From Prauserella isguenensis (GTDB taxonomy: Bacteria; Actinomycetota; Actinomycetes; Mycobacteriales; Pseudonocardiaceae): a stretch of DNA of 64,000 nt. This document shows, piece after piece, positions 51,860 to 59,688 of this stretch; position 1 is the first letter of the stretch, and the number at the start of each line of letters is the position of its first letter. The DNA is taken from positions 248,001-312,000 of the forward strand of contig NZ_JACHWU010000003.1 of the NCBI RefSeq assembly GCF_014191605.1. Direction: 5' to 3'. The position numbers and the translations under genes are program-made. The notes beneath the pieces were generated by a model that had not been told where the DNA came from, did no database searches, and saw only the letters and a list, made by a program, of their open reading frames with translations.

Positions 51860-52246
51860 TCAGCCGTCCGATGGCCGGACGTCGGTCCGCAGCGGATGGT
51901 CCGACGGGACCTGCACCAGCACGATCCGCACGCCGTCCGGGTCCCGCAGCCACGCCTCGTCGAGTCCCCACGGTTCGCGCCGCGCGTCGCGTTCGGGCTG
52001 CACTCCCCGTCGCCGGAGGGTCTCCAGCTCGGCGGGAAGGTCGCGGACCTGCAACCACAGCGCCATGTCCTCGCTCGGACCGGAGTTCGCACGGCCGACG
52101 ATCTCCAGCAGGCCGCCGCCGAGGAAGAACACGGTTCCGCCGGGGAAGTCCCGGTAGATCGCCAGTCCCAGCGTGTCGCGGTAGAAAGCGGTCGTGACCT
52201 CCGGGTCCCGCGGCTGCAGCAGGATGCGGCTGTTCAGCACGTCCAT
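51860..52246 (-). CDS. VOC/glyoxalase-fold protein
   Basis: A 128-residue two-module VOC protein: RILLQPRDPEVTTAFYRDTLGLAIYRDF, VFFLGGGLLEIVGRAN, LWLQVRDLPAELETLRRRGV and DEAWLRDPDGVRIVLVQVP. Family members include glyoxalases, dioxygenases and antibiotic-binding proteins; no specific role can be assigned. It is upstream of lepA on the same strand with a gap of about 125 bp. Confidence 0.87.
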   Translation of the reverse strand: MDVLNSRILLQPRDPEVTTAFYRDTLGLAIYRDFPGGTVFFLGGGLLEIVGRANSGPSEDMALWLQVRDLPAELETLRRRGVQPERDARREPWGLDEAWLRDPDGVRIVLVQVPSDHPLRTDVRPSDG

Positions 52247-52276
52247 GGCCGCAGGGTCTCACACGTCGGCCGGGCC

Positions 52277-52520
52277 TCACGCCAGCGCGATCGCCGTGAT
52301 CCCCGCGAGCACCACCACCGACCCCGCCCGCCACCTGCGGCCGTGCGGCTCGCCCAGCAGCAGCCACCCCGCAGGCCCGCCAGGCCCGCCAGGCCCGATG
52401 CTCACCTCCCGCATCGGTGCCACCAGGATGACCGGCGCGAGCCGCATCGCGAACAGCACCAGCAGGTACGCCACCGGGGACAGGCGACCGACCAGCACCA
52501 CAGCACCACGGTGTTCGCCC
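52277..52520 (-). pseudogene. C-terminal remnant of an EamA/DMT-family transporter
   Basis: About 75 residues resemble only the last quarter of an EamA transporter: GRLSPVAYLLVLFAMRLAPVILVAPMREVSI, then GWLLLGEPHGRRWRAGSVVVLAGITAIAL. The remaining eight or so helices are missing upstream, where the sequence is unrelated. A run of CAGGCCCGC repeats (9 bp, three copies) has inserted Gly-Pro residues at the position of a helix. It is a decayed gene. Confidence 0.65.
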
Positions 52521-52802
52521 CAGAGCCTGCTGAGCGCGTGGTCCAGCGCGTCGCCTGAAGCCCCGCGCAGCGGTGTCGGCGAACGTTCCTGCGGGAGCGG
52601 GCGGGAGGCGGCGGAACCCTAGGTGCTGTCCGCGGGCGGGCTTACCTCCGCACGCAAGCGGCTCACCGGGCGCTGATAAACTCTTCCACCGCTGCCGTGC
52701 GGCATTCCGCCAGGGAGGAAACCCGGCTCAGCCGGGGCCGAGACGAGCGCGACAGCGAATCGAACCGCCGTAGGACACGGCCGAACGTGAAGGAGTCACC
52801 TC

Positions 52803-53063
52803 GTGGCCAACATCAAGTCCCAGATGAAGCGCATCCAGACGAACGAGAAGCGCCGTCAGCGCAACCAGTCGGTCAAGTCCGCGGTGAAGACCTCGATCCG
52901 CAAGTTCCGCGAGGCCGTCGACGCCGGCGACAAGGACAAGGCCGTCGAGCTGCAGCGCGCCGCGGGCCGCCAGCTGGACAAGGCCGCCACCAAGGGCGTC
53001 ATCCACAAGAACCAGGCCGCCAACAAGAAGTCGGCCATGGCCCAGCGCGTGAACCAGCTCTGA
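52803..53063 (+). CDS. rpsT: 30S ribosomal protein S20
   Basis: An 86-residue basic helical protein: [30 protein letters not shown], then [23 protein letters not shown]. The GTG at 52803 follows GAAGGAGTCACC. It binds 16S rRNA during early 30S assembly. It is monocistronic, divergent from lepA and followed by a terminator. Confidence 0.97.
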   Translation: MANIKSQMKRIQTNEKRRQRNQSVKSAVKTSIRKFREAVDAGDKDKAVELQRAAGRQLDKAATKGVIHKNQAANKKSAMAQRVNQL

Positions 53064-53084
53064 GCTTTCACTCCTCGGCTCATG

Positions 53085-53119
53085 CGAAGCCCCGGTTCCG
53101 TCACGGAGCCGGGGCTTCG
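53085..53119 (+). terminator. rpsT terminator, 16-bp stem with a 3-base loop
   Basis: CGAAGCCCCGGTTCCG pairs with CGGAGCCGGGGCTTCG across a TCA loop with one G-T wobble. It follows rpsT by 22 bp. Confidence 0.92.
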
Positions 53120-53178
53120 TGATGCGCCCACCCGTCGCACGCCCCAGCGACCCGCTGACGCGCGACTGTGTCTTCGGC

Positions 53179-53261
53179 GCCGTGTTGCGGATTCCAGGGG
53201 CCGTGTTGCGGGTTCCGGAGGCCGTGTTGCGGGTTCCAGGGCCGTGTTGCGGGTTCCGGGG
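53179..53261. repeat. Intergenic tandem repeat, four 20-21-bp units
   Basis: Units at 53179, 53200, 53221 and 53241 read GCCGTGTTGCGGGTTCCGGAG-like. They lie between the rpsT terminator and the holA stop. The reverse complement matches the family at 22315-22419. Confidence 0.9.
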
Positions 53262-53295
53262 TGCAGCGCCCGGCACCGAGGCTCGTCGTCCCCGG

Positions 53296-54276
53296 TCAGC
53301 GGCTCTGCTTCGCGCCGACGACATCGAGGACGGCGCGTTCGAGGGCGTAGTCGGGGTCGGCCGCCGCGCCTTTGACCTCGGCGTTCACACGGGCGACGGT
53401 GCGCATGGCCGCGGCGAGCCCTGCCGCGTTCCAGCCGCGGGTCTGGCCCTGTGCCTTGCGGATCTTCCACGGCGGCATGCCGAGCTCGCCGGCCAGCTGG
53501 TTCGGATTTCCCCTGCCCGCGGCCGACACGCGGGCGACGGTGCGTACCGCGTCGGCGAGCGCGTCGGCGATGAGCACGTGCGGGACGCCGATCTGCTGTG
53601 CCCACCGCAAGGTCTCCAACGCCGCCGCCCGGTCTCCGCCGACCGCCTTCTCGGCGACCAGGAACCCCGTGACGTCGGCCTTGCCGCGGTGGTACCGGCG
53701 CACGGCCTCCTCGTCGACCTTGCCGCCCGAGTCGGCCACGAGCTGGGTCGCCGCGGACGAGAGCTCCCGCAGGTCCGAGCCGACGGCGTCGACCAGGGCG
53801 GATACGCCTGCCGCATCGATCCGCCCGCCCGCCCGTTTGACCTCCGCGCGCACGAACGCCTCGCGCTCGGCGGGTTTGGTGATCTTGGCGCATTCGGTGA
53901 CCTCGGCGCCGGCCTTCTTCAGCGTCGTGGGCAGCGACTTCGCGGCCTTGCTCCGGCCTCCCCCGGAATGCACGACGACGAGGGTCACGCCCCCTGCCGG
54001 GTCCTTGAGATACGCCAGCACGGCATCGGCGAGCTCCTGACCGATGTCCTGGGCCTGTTCGAGCACGATCACGCGGCCCTCGCTGAACAGCGACGGGCTG
54101 ACCAGCTCGGCCAACTCCGGCGGTGTGAGATCGGACACCTTCACCCGCGTCAGTTCGGCTGTCTCGTCCACGGCCCTGGCCGCACCGACGGCGGCGTGCA
54201 CCGCCCGGTCTACGAGCAGTTCTTCGTCGCCCAGCACGAGGTGCAGAGGCGCGGGAGCGGCGGAGGACGCGGTCAC
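53296..54276 (-). CDS. holA: DNA polymerase III delta subunit
   Basis: A 326-residue clamp-loader subunit: LHLVLGDEELLVDRAVHAAV at the N-terminus, SPSLFSEGRVIVLEQAQDIGQELA, LVVVHSGGGRSKAAKSLPTTLKKAGAEV, then AVGSDLRELSSAATQLVAD and a helical C-terminal domain ending AAADPDYALERAVLDVVG. It opens the sliding clamp for loading. GTG at 54276 starts the conserved region; ATG at 54300 is possible. Gene order with rpsT and comEC matches mycobacteria. Confidence 0.93.
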   Translation of the reverse strand: MTASSAAPAPLHLVLGDEELLVDRAVHAAVGAARAVDETAELTRVKVSDLTPPELAELVSPSLFSEGRVIVLEQAQDIGQELADAVLAYLKDPAGGVTLVVVHSGGGRSKAAKSLPTTLKKAGAEVTECAKITKPAEREAFVRAEVKRAGGRIDAAGVSALVDAVGSDLRELSSAATQLVADSGGKVDEEAVRRYHRGKADVTGFLVAEKAVGGDRAAALETLRWAQQIGVPHVLIADALADAVRTVARVSAAGRGNPNQLAGELGMPPWKIRKAQGQTRGWNAAGLAAAMRTVARVNAEVKGAAADPDYALERAVLDVVGAKQSR

Positions 54277-54391
54277 ACCCAGATCCTGCCACGGTGACAT
54301 GGATTGCAACGGCATGGCCGGGACTGATCGCCATGGCTTAGTGTGGTTACCGAACACGCCGCGCAGGCATACGGCGGATAAACGAATACCG

Positions 54392-54520
54392 CTCATCAAG
54401 AGGGGCAGAGGGAACGGCCCGTAGAAGCCCCGGCAACCGGCGTCAGCCTGTCATCTCGATTCCGCGAGGTAGCTGACGACAACGGTGCTAATTCCGACCC
54501 GTGCCAGCGGGGCAGATGAG
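54392..54520 (+). promoter_or_regulatory. SAM-I (S-box) riboswitch upstream of thrC
   Basis: S-box core sequences are present: GAGGGAACGGCCC at about 54408-54420, GAAGCCCCGGCAACC at 54424-54438 and GGTGCTAATTCC at 54484-54495. Closing helix P1 is CTCATC (54392-54397) with GATGAG (54515-54520). P1 ends directly at the GAGGAAAGGA ribosome-binding site of thrC and no terminator hairpin with a T-run follows. This suggests SAM controls translation start rather than transcription. Confidence 0.93.
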
Positions 54521-54535
54521 GAAAGGAACCTCGCG

Positions 54536-55798
54536 ATGACTGCAGCCCTGACCCCCTCCACCAACACCGCCGTCGACCTCGGTCCGGCCGTCGAACTGGT
54601 GTCGAAGGAAGAGGGGCACCGCCAGCCGCTCGCCCCGGAGTTCGTCTCCGCTGAGGACTTCTCGCCGCTCGAGGTCGGCTACGACTTCGGGAGGGTCCGC
54701 CGGGAGGACATCGAGTCCGGGCCGCGCAACATCTGGCGCTACAAGAAGCTGCTCCCCGTGCCGTCCAACGTCGAGGAGATCCCGAACACCGAACCCGGCT
54801 ATACGCGGCTGGTGCGGGCCGACAACCTGGCGAAGGCGCTCGGCGTGAAGCGTCTCTGGGTGAAGGACGACACCGGCAACCCGACGCACTCGTTCAAGGA
54901 CCGTGTGGTCGCCGTGGCGCTCGCCGCGGCCCGCGAGTTCGGTTTCGACACGCTGGCCTGCCCGTCCACGGGAAACCTGGCCAACGCCGTGGCGGCCGCC
55001 GCCGCACGCGCGGGATGGCAGTCGGTCGTGCTCGTGCCGTCGTCGCTCGAACAGGCCAAGATCCTCACCACCGCGGTCTACGACGGCGCGCTGCTCGCCG
55101 TCGACGGCAACTACGACGACGTCAACCGCCTGGCCACGGAGCTGGCCGCCGAGCACGAATCGTGGGCGTTCGTCAACGTCAACGTGCGGCCGTACTACTC
55201 CGAGGGGTCGAAGACCCTCGGCTTCGAGGTCGCCGAGCAGCTCGGCTGGCGCCTGCCGGAGCAGATCGTGGTGCCGATCGCGTCCGGTTCGCAGCTGACC
55301 AAGGTCGACAAGGGTTTCAAGGAGCTCGCCCAGCTGGGCCTCGTCGAGGACTCGCCTTACACGATCTTCGGCGCGCAGGCCAGCGGCTGCTCGCCCGTCT
55401 CGTCCGCGTTCCGCAACGGCCATGACGTCGTCCAGCCGGTGAAGCCGGACACGATCGCCCGCTCGCTGGCGATCGGCAACCCGGCCGACGGGCCGTACGT
55501 GCTCGACACCGTGAACCGCACCGGCGGCGCGATCGAGGACGTCACCGACGACGAGGTGGTCGAGGGGATCCGGCTGCTGGCCCGCACCGAGGGCATCTTC
55601 ACCGAGACCGCGGGTGGTGTGACCGTCGCGACGGCGAAGAAGCTCATCGAGGCCGGCAAGATCGACCCGGACGCCGAGACCGTCCTGCTGATCACCGGTG
55701 ACGGTCTGAAGACGCTCGACGCGGTCGAGGACAAGATCGGCCCGAAGGCGACCGTCGCACCGTCGGCCGCCGCCGTGAACGAGATCCTCGGCGGCTGA
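54536..55798 (+). CDS. thrC: Threonine synthase
   Basis: A 420-residue PLP enzyme. Lys121 in NPTHSFKDRVV forms the Schiff base; ACPSTGNLANAVAAAAARAG binds the PLP phosphate; PIASGSQLTKVDKGFKEL and TETAGGVTVATAKKLIEAG complete the fold. It converts O-phosphohomoserine to threonine. ATG at 54536 follows GGAAAGGAACC. It is alone behind a SAM-I riboswitch, without hom or thrB, unlike the usual hom-thrC-thrB operon. Some actinobacteria have a second thrC, and this could be that copy. Confidence 0.92.
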   Translation: MTAALTPSTNTAVDLGPAVELVSKEEGHRQPLAPEFVSAEDFSPLEVGYDFGRVRREDIESGPRNIWRYKKLLPVPSNVEEIPNTEPGYTRLVRADNLAKALGVKRLWVKDDTGNPTHSFKDRVVAVALAAAREFGFDTLACPSTGNLANAVAAAAARAGWQSVVLVPSSLEQAKILTTAVYDGALLAVDGNYDDVNRLATELAAEHESWAFVNVNVRPYYSEGSKTLGFEVAEQLGWRLPEQIVVPIASGSQLTKVDKGFKELAQLGLVEDSPYTIFGAQASGCSPVSSAFRNGHDVVQPVKPDTIARSLAIGNPADGPYVLDTVNRTGGAIEDVTDDEVVEGIRLLARTEGIFTETAGGVTVATAKKLIEAGKIDPDAETVLLITGDGLKTLDAVEDKIGPKATVAPSAAAVNEILGG

Positions 55799-55833
55799 GC
55801 CCTCTCCCGCTGCCCTCCCGCTTCGGTCGCCTC

Positions 55834-55870
55834 TCCGGCGCGGGCCGTCACGGTCCCGGCCCGCGCCGGA
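55834..55870. terminator. Bidirectional 14-bp terminator overlapping comEC stop
   Basis: TCCGGCGCGGGCCG pairs perfectly with 55857-55870 across a 9-base loop. It lies between convergent thrC and comEC, and the comEC stop codon is in the loop. Confidence 0.88.
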
Positions 55871-58298
55871 CGAGGACGGGTGCCGCCCCGTCGCCGGGCA
55901 CCACGGCGAGGTCCCCTCCTCGGTCGGTGCGCGCGACGAGTGCGCCCGCCGCTTCCAGGGTCCGCAGCGTGACGGCACTGGGATGGCCGTGCTCATTGTC
56001 CGCGCCGACGCTCACCAGCGCGATGCGCGGCCGCACCGCGGTGAGGAACTCGGGCCGGGTGTAGCGGCTGCCGTGATGCGGCACTTTGAGCACGTCGGCG
56101 CGCAGGTCGACGTCGCGGGCGAGCAGATCGCTCTGAGCCGCCAATTCGATGTCGCCGCTGAGCACCACGCGACCCGCCCGTGTCGACGCCCGTAGCACGA
56201 GGGACGTGTCGTTGACGACCGTGCCGTCCTCGCTCTCGCCCGCCCGTGCGCGTTGCGGGGTGTGGTGCGGGCCGAGCACGTCGATCGTGAGCGTCTCCCA
56301 GCGCAGTCGCTCGCCCGTGGAGAGCTCGACGAGCGGCGTCCCGCTGCGACGCGCCGCGCCGGACACCTCACGCCACGCCCACGCCGGGCTGCGTCCGCCG
56401 CCGACCGCGACCCCTCCGACGCTGCGATCGTCCAGCAGGGCCCGCAGGCCACCGACGTGGTCGGCGTGGAGGTGACTGAGGACCAGCAGCGGCACGCGCT
56501 CCACGTCCAGCCGGTCGAGGCAGCGGTCGATCGTCCGGGGGTCGGGCCCGGCGTCGACGACCACCGCGCGGCCCGGACTCCCGGTCGCCAGCACGATCCC
56601 GTCCCCTTGTCCGACGTCGCACGCCACGACCGCCCAGTTCTCGGGCGGCCACCCGGGCTGCCACCACCGCGGCGGCAGGGTGACCACGAGCATGCCCGTC
56701 ACCACGACGGCCACGGCCACCCGCGTCTTCCGATACCGCAGGGCCACCACGCCACCGACGACGATTCCGGCTGCGGCGATCCCGCCCCACCAACCCGTGG
56801 GCCACGACACGACCGCACCGGGCACGGCGGCCGCCTCCCTAGCGACGACCACCAGCCAACTCACCCCTGGTCCGGCGAGGTGCACCAGGATCTCCGCGGC
56901 AGCGGGCAGGGGAACGGCCAGTGCGGCCGCCGCGACGCCCAGCACCGTGACCGGAGCGACCACCGGCGCGGCGAGCAGGTTCGCGGCGACGGACACCAGG
57001 CTGACCTCGCCCGCCATCCCGGCGATGACCGGCGCCGTGGCGACGAAGGCGGCCACCGGCACGGCGAGCGCCTCAGCGGCACCGGGAGGTACCCGGCGGG
57101 CGGCGAGCGCCGCGGCCCACCGGGGCGCCAGGAACACCAGTCCGCCGGTCGCGACGACCGACAACGCGAAACCCATGCTCGTGGCCATCGCGGGGTCGAC
57201 CAGTATCAGCCCACAGACGGCGACGGCCAACGCCGGCACCACCGACCGGCGGCGTCCGAGCACCAGTGCGGCCAGCCCCAGTGCACCCATCACCGCGGCA
57301 CGCAGCACGCTCGGCTCGTACCCGACGAGCACCACGAACGCGGCCAGCGCCAGCCCGGCCACGCCGGCGGAGGTGCGGGGGCCGAGCCGGACCGCACGGG
57401 CCAGGAGGAGAACGGCTCCGCACACGATGGCGACGTTGGATCCGGACACGGCCGTGAGATGGGACAGTCCCGCGTCGAGGAACTCCTCCTCCACGCGCGC
57501 CGACTGCGCACCGGTGTCGCCGACGACGAGCCCGGGAAGCAGGCCCGCCTCGTCGTCGCCGAGCACGCCTGCGGCCTCCCGCAGCGCGGTGCGCACGACG
57601 TCGGCCGACCGCTGCCACCAGGACGCGGTGCCGACTCGCTCCGGCGGGCCGCGCACGTAACCCACCGCCACGGTCATGTCCCCGGGACGGGCCGGTGCCA
57701 ACGAGACCGACGTGCCGAACCGCTGGCCCGGCAGGAGATCCGTCCACTCCCCAGCCGGTGCGATGAGCAGTACGCGGCCCGTCGAGGAGACGCCGCTCCT
57801 GTCGCTGTCCGCCGCCGCGACGCCGTCGTCGCCCACGTCCGCAACCCGCACGACGTCGACCGGCACCAGTACGGACCGGACTCCACCACGGCGGCCTCCG
57901 TAGCCGTCGTCCCGGAGCGGGCGCGGCCGTTCCCGCACCTCGGCCCGCAGCCGAACGTCGGCGCCGTCTGCGGCCACCGCGCGAAGGGGATCGTCGGTCA
58001 CGTCATGGACCCGGATGCCGACCGGCACCAGCACCAGAGGTCCGCACACGCCCAGGGCCACCGCCGCCGCGGCGACCCTGGGCCACCGGCGACGCCTCGC
58101 ATGCGCCGCGACGAGAAACCCCGCCACGGCGGCGAGGCCACCCACCGTGACCGCCGCCTGCCAACCCCACTGGAACCCGGCGAGGGAACCGGCCCAGACG
58201 ACCGACGCTGCGGGCACCAACCGCATGTCCCGCCGTGCGCGGTACGACGGGTCGGCGGTGACCTCGGATGCCGCGCCGAGGCCTGCGGCGACGGTCAC
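55848..58298 (-). CDS. comEC: ComEC/Rec2-type DNA uptake channel
   Basis: An 816-residue membrane protein. An N-terminal membrane pair and an OB-like extracellular domain (DUF4131) are followed by the Competence domain helices with SHLTAVSGSNVAIVCGAVLLLA and GYEPSVLRAAVMGALGLAALVLGRR. The C-terminal metallo-beta-lactamase-like domain has VACDVGQGDGIVLA, LSHLHADHVGGLRAL and KVPHHGSRY. It would pass single-stranded DNA through the membrane. GTG at 58298 overlaps the comEA stop. Natural competence is not shown in most actinomycetes, so activity is inferred. Confidence 0.93.
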   Translation of the reverse strand: MTVAAGLGAASEVTADPSYRARRDMRLVPAASVVWAGSLAGFQWGWQAAVTVGGLAAVAGFLVAAHARRRRWPRVAAAAVALGVCGPLVLVPVGIRVHDVTDDPLRAVAADGADVRLRAEVRERPRPLRDDGYGGRRGGVRSVLVPVDVVRVADVGDDGVAAADSDRSGVSSTGRVLLIAPAGEWTDLLPGQRFGTSVSLAPARPGDMTVAVGYVRGPPERVGTASWWQRSADVVRTALREAAGVLGDDEAGLLPGLVVGDTGAQSARVEEEFLDAGLSHLTAVSGSNVAIVCGAVLLLARAVRLGPRTSAGVAGLALAAFVVLVGYEPSVLRAAVMGALGLAALVLGRRRSVVPALAVAVCGLILVDPAMATSMGFALSVVATGGLVFLAPRWAAALAARRVPPGAAEALAVPVAAFVATAPVIAGMAGEVSLVSVAANLLAAPVVAPVTVLGVAAAALAVPLPAAAEILVHLAGPGVSWLVVVAREAAAVPGAVVSWPTGWWGGIAAAGIVVGGVVALRYRKTRVAVAVVVTGMLVVTLPPRWWQPGWPPENWAVVACDVGQGDGIVLATGSPGRAVVVDAGPDPRTIDRCLDRLDVERVPLLVLSHLHADHVGGLRALLDDRSVGGVAVGGGRSPAWAWREVSGAARRSGTPLVELSTGERLRWETLTIDVLGPHHTPQRARAGESEDGTVVNDTSLVLRASTRAGRVVLSGDIELAAQSDLLARDVDLRADVLKVPHHGSRYTRPEFLTAVRPRIALVSVGADNEHGHPSAVTLRTLEAAGALVARTDRGGDLAVVPGDGAAPVLVRRGPGP

Positions 58299-59416
58299 GC
58301 GACGCTCACCGCGTCGCGCAACGATTCGAAGCGTTTGGTCCCGATACCGTCGACCTCGCGCAGCTGTTCCACCGCGGTGAACCGGCCATGCTCGTCGCGC
58401 CACTCCAGGATCCGCCGGGCCGTGACCTCACCGACGCCGGGCAGGCTCTCCAGCTCCTCCTGATCGGCCGAGTTCAGCGGCACGGGTTCCTCGTCGGCCT
58501 CGCCGTCCGCCCCGGCCGTCTCGGCTGTCGCGCCACGGCCCTCGGCGCCGGTGCTCACTCCCGGCGGCACCGACACCCCGACGTAGATCTGCTCGCCGTC
58601 CACGAGCTCGCGAGCCAGGTTGACGGACAACAGGTCGGCGCGGCGCGGCGCACCGCCGGCGGATTCGACCGCGTCGGCCACGCGCGCGCCGGCGCGCACC
58701 CGCACGAGGCCGGGTTTCCGCACCTTGCCGACCACACTGACCACCAGCCGTTCCGGCGAGCCACCCGCCGCTCCCGAACCGGACGTGACCGGGGTCGCCG
58801 ACCCCGCCTGCGAGCTCGGCTGCGGCGACCCGGACGACGGCTCCGCGTGGGCCGCGGGCAACGGCGGTGGGGCTTCGGCCGCGGGTTCGGCGGCGAATAC
58901 GAACCCGGCAAGTCCGAGCGCTACCACGACCCCCGCCGCCACGGACGCGATCACCCGGCGCGACGGCCCGCGGCGTGCCCCGGCGGGCACCCATCGTTCG
59001 ACGAGCCGCCCGGCACGGGCACGCAGAACCGCAGGCACCGGATTCTCGTGCCGGCCCCCGGTCTCATCCGACGGAGGACCGGCGCCCCCGTACGCGCGTA
59101 CGCCGTCGTCCGACGGCGCGGTGTCGTCCGGCGGCGCGGTGTCGTCCAGCGGCGCGGTGTCGTCCGACGGCGCGGCTTTCCCGGTGGATGTGGACGGGCC
59201 CGCATGCGACGGTGCGTCGCGAGTTCGCGCGGGAATCACACCACGGCGTGCGGCCTCGTCACCCGCCGGCGGACACGCCGGTGTGCGGTCCGGCGGCTCT
59301 TCCGGAGTGCCGTCGAGAGGCGCGAGCGCGGCCAGGTCCGCCAGTCGTCGATGCGGTCCGCGCGAGGCGGTCGTGGCGGAGCGACCGGCCCGAACCTGCG
59401 TTGTTTCGTCGAACAC
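58295..59416 (-). CDS. comEA: ComEA-like DNA receptor with SLBB and HhH domains
   Basis: A 373-residue protein. The cytoplasmic N-terminus is disordered with an 18-bp repeat encoding DDTAP units (residues 80-105). One membrane segment (VIASVAAGVVVALGLAGFVFA) is near residue 155-175. An SLBB domain VVSVVGKVRKPGLVRVRAGARVADAVESAGG and C-terminal helix-hairpin-helix pair NSADQEELESLPGVGEVTARRILEWR follow, binding DNA outside the membrane. The long N-terminal tail is unlike Bacillus ComEA. The GTG at 59416 has only weak ribosome-binding support. Confidence 0.9.
   Translation of the reverse strand: MFDETTQVRAGRSATTASRGPHRRLADLAALAPLDGTPEEPPDRTPACPPAGDEAARRGVIPARTRDAPSHAGPSTSTGKAAPSDDTAPLDDTAPPDDTAPSDDGVRAYGGAGPPSDETGGRHENPVPAVLRARAGRLVERWVPAGARRGPSRRVIASVAAGVVVALGLAGFVFAAEPAAEAPPPLPAAHAEPSSGSPQPSSQAGSATPVTSGSGAAGGSPERLVVSVVGKVRKPGLVRVRAGARVADAVESAGGAPRRADLLSVNLARELVDGEQIYVGVSVPPGVSTGAEGRGATAETAGADGEADEEPVPLNSADQEELESLPGVGEVTARRILEWRDEHGRFTAVEQLREVDGIGTKRFESLRDAVSVA
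59103..59174 (-). repeat. In-frame 18-bp tandem repeat in comEA
   Basis: Four copies of GTGTCGTCCGGCGGCGCG-like units (59103, 59121, 59139 and 59157) encode DDTAP repeats in the cytoplasmic tail of ComEA. Confidence 0.85.
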
Positions 59417-59469
59417 ACGCTCGACGTTAGGAAGCCGGCGAGCGACGCGGCAGAGGGAATGTCCGGCTC

Positions 59470-59496
59470 TGTGGACAGGCGGGGGTGTGTGGACAA
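59470..59496. promoter_or_regulatory. Two DnaA-box-like 9-mers upstream of comEA
   Basis: TGTGGACAG (59470-59478) and TGTGGACAA (59488-59496) are direct repeats 18 bp apart; the second is a perfect match to the actinobacterial DnaA box TTGTCCACA read on the other strand. They lie 54-80 bp upstream of the comEA start. Confidence 0.5.
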
Positions 59497-59688
59497 CTTC
59501 CTGGCCGAGGACAGGATCCGCCGATCACTGTCGGTGGGGTGTACTACGATGCCGCGCCGCCCTGCCGGCTGATCACGCGTCCCGCCCCGGCACCCGCTGC
59601 CCCGTCCTCACCGCTGCCCCGGCACCCGCTGCCTCATCACCCACTGCCCGTCGTCACCGCTCTTACGTCACCGTTCCACCGGCCTTGG

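Noticed and set aside
56253-58463. 736-codon plus-strand frame over comEC
   Set aside because: It is antisense to a well-supported ComEC and rich in His, Arg and Gly, as expected for a shadow frame.
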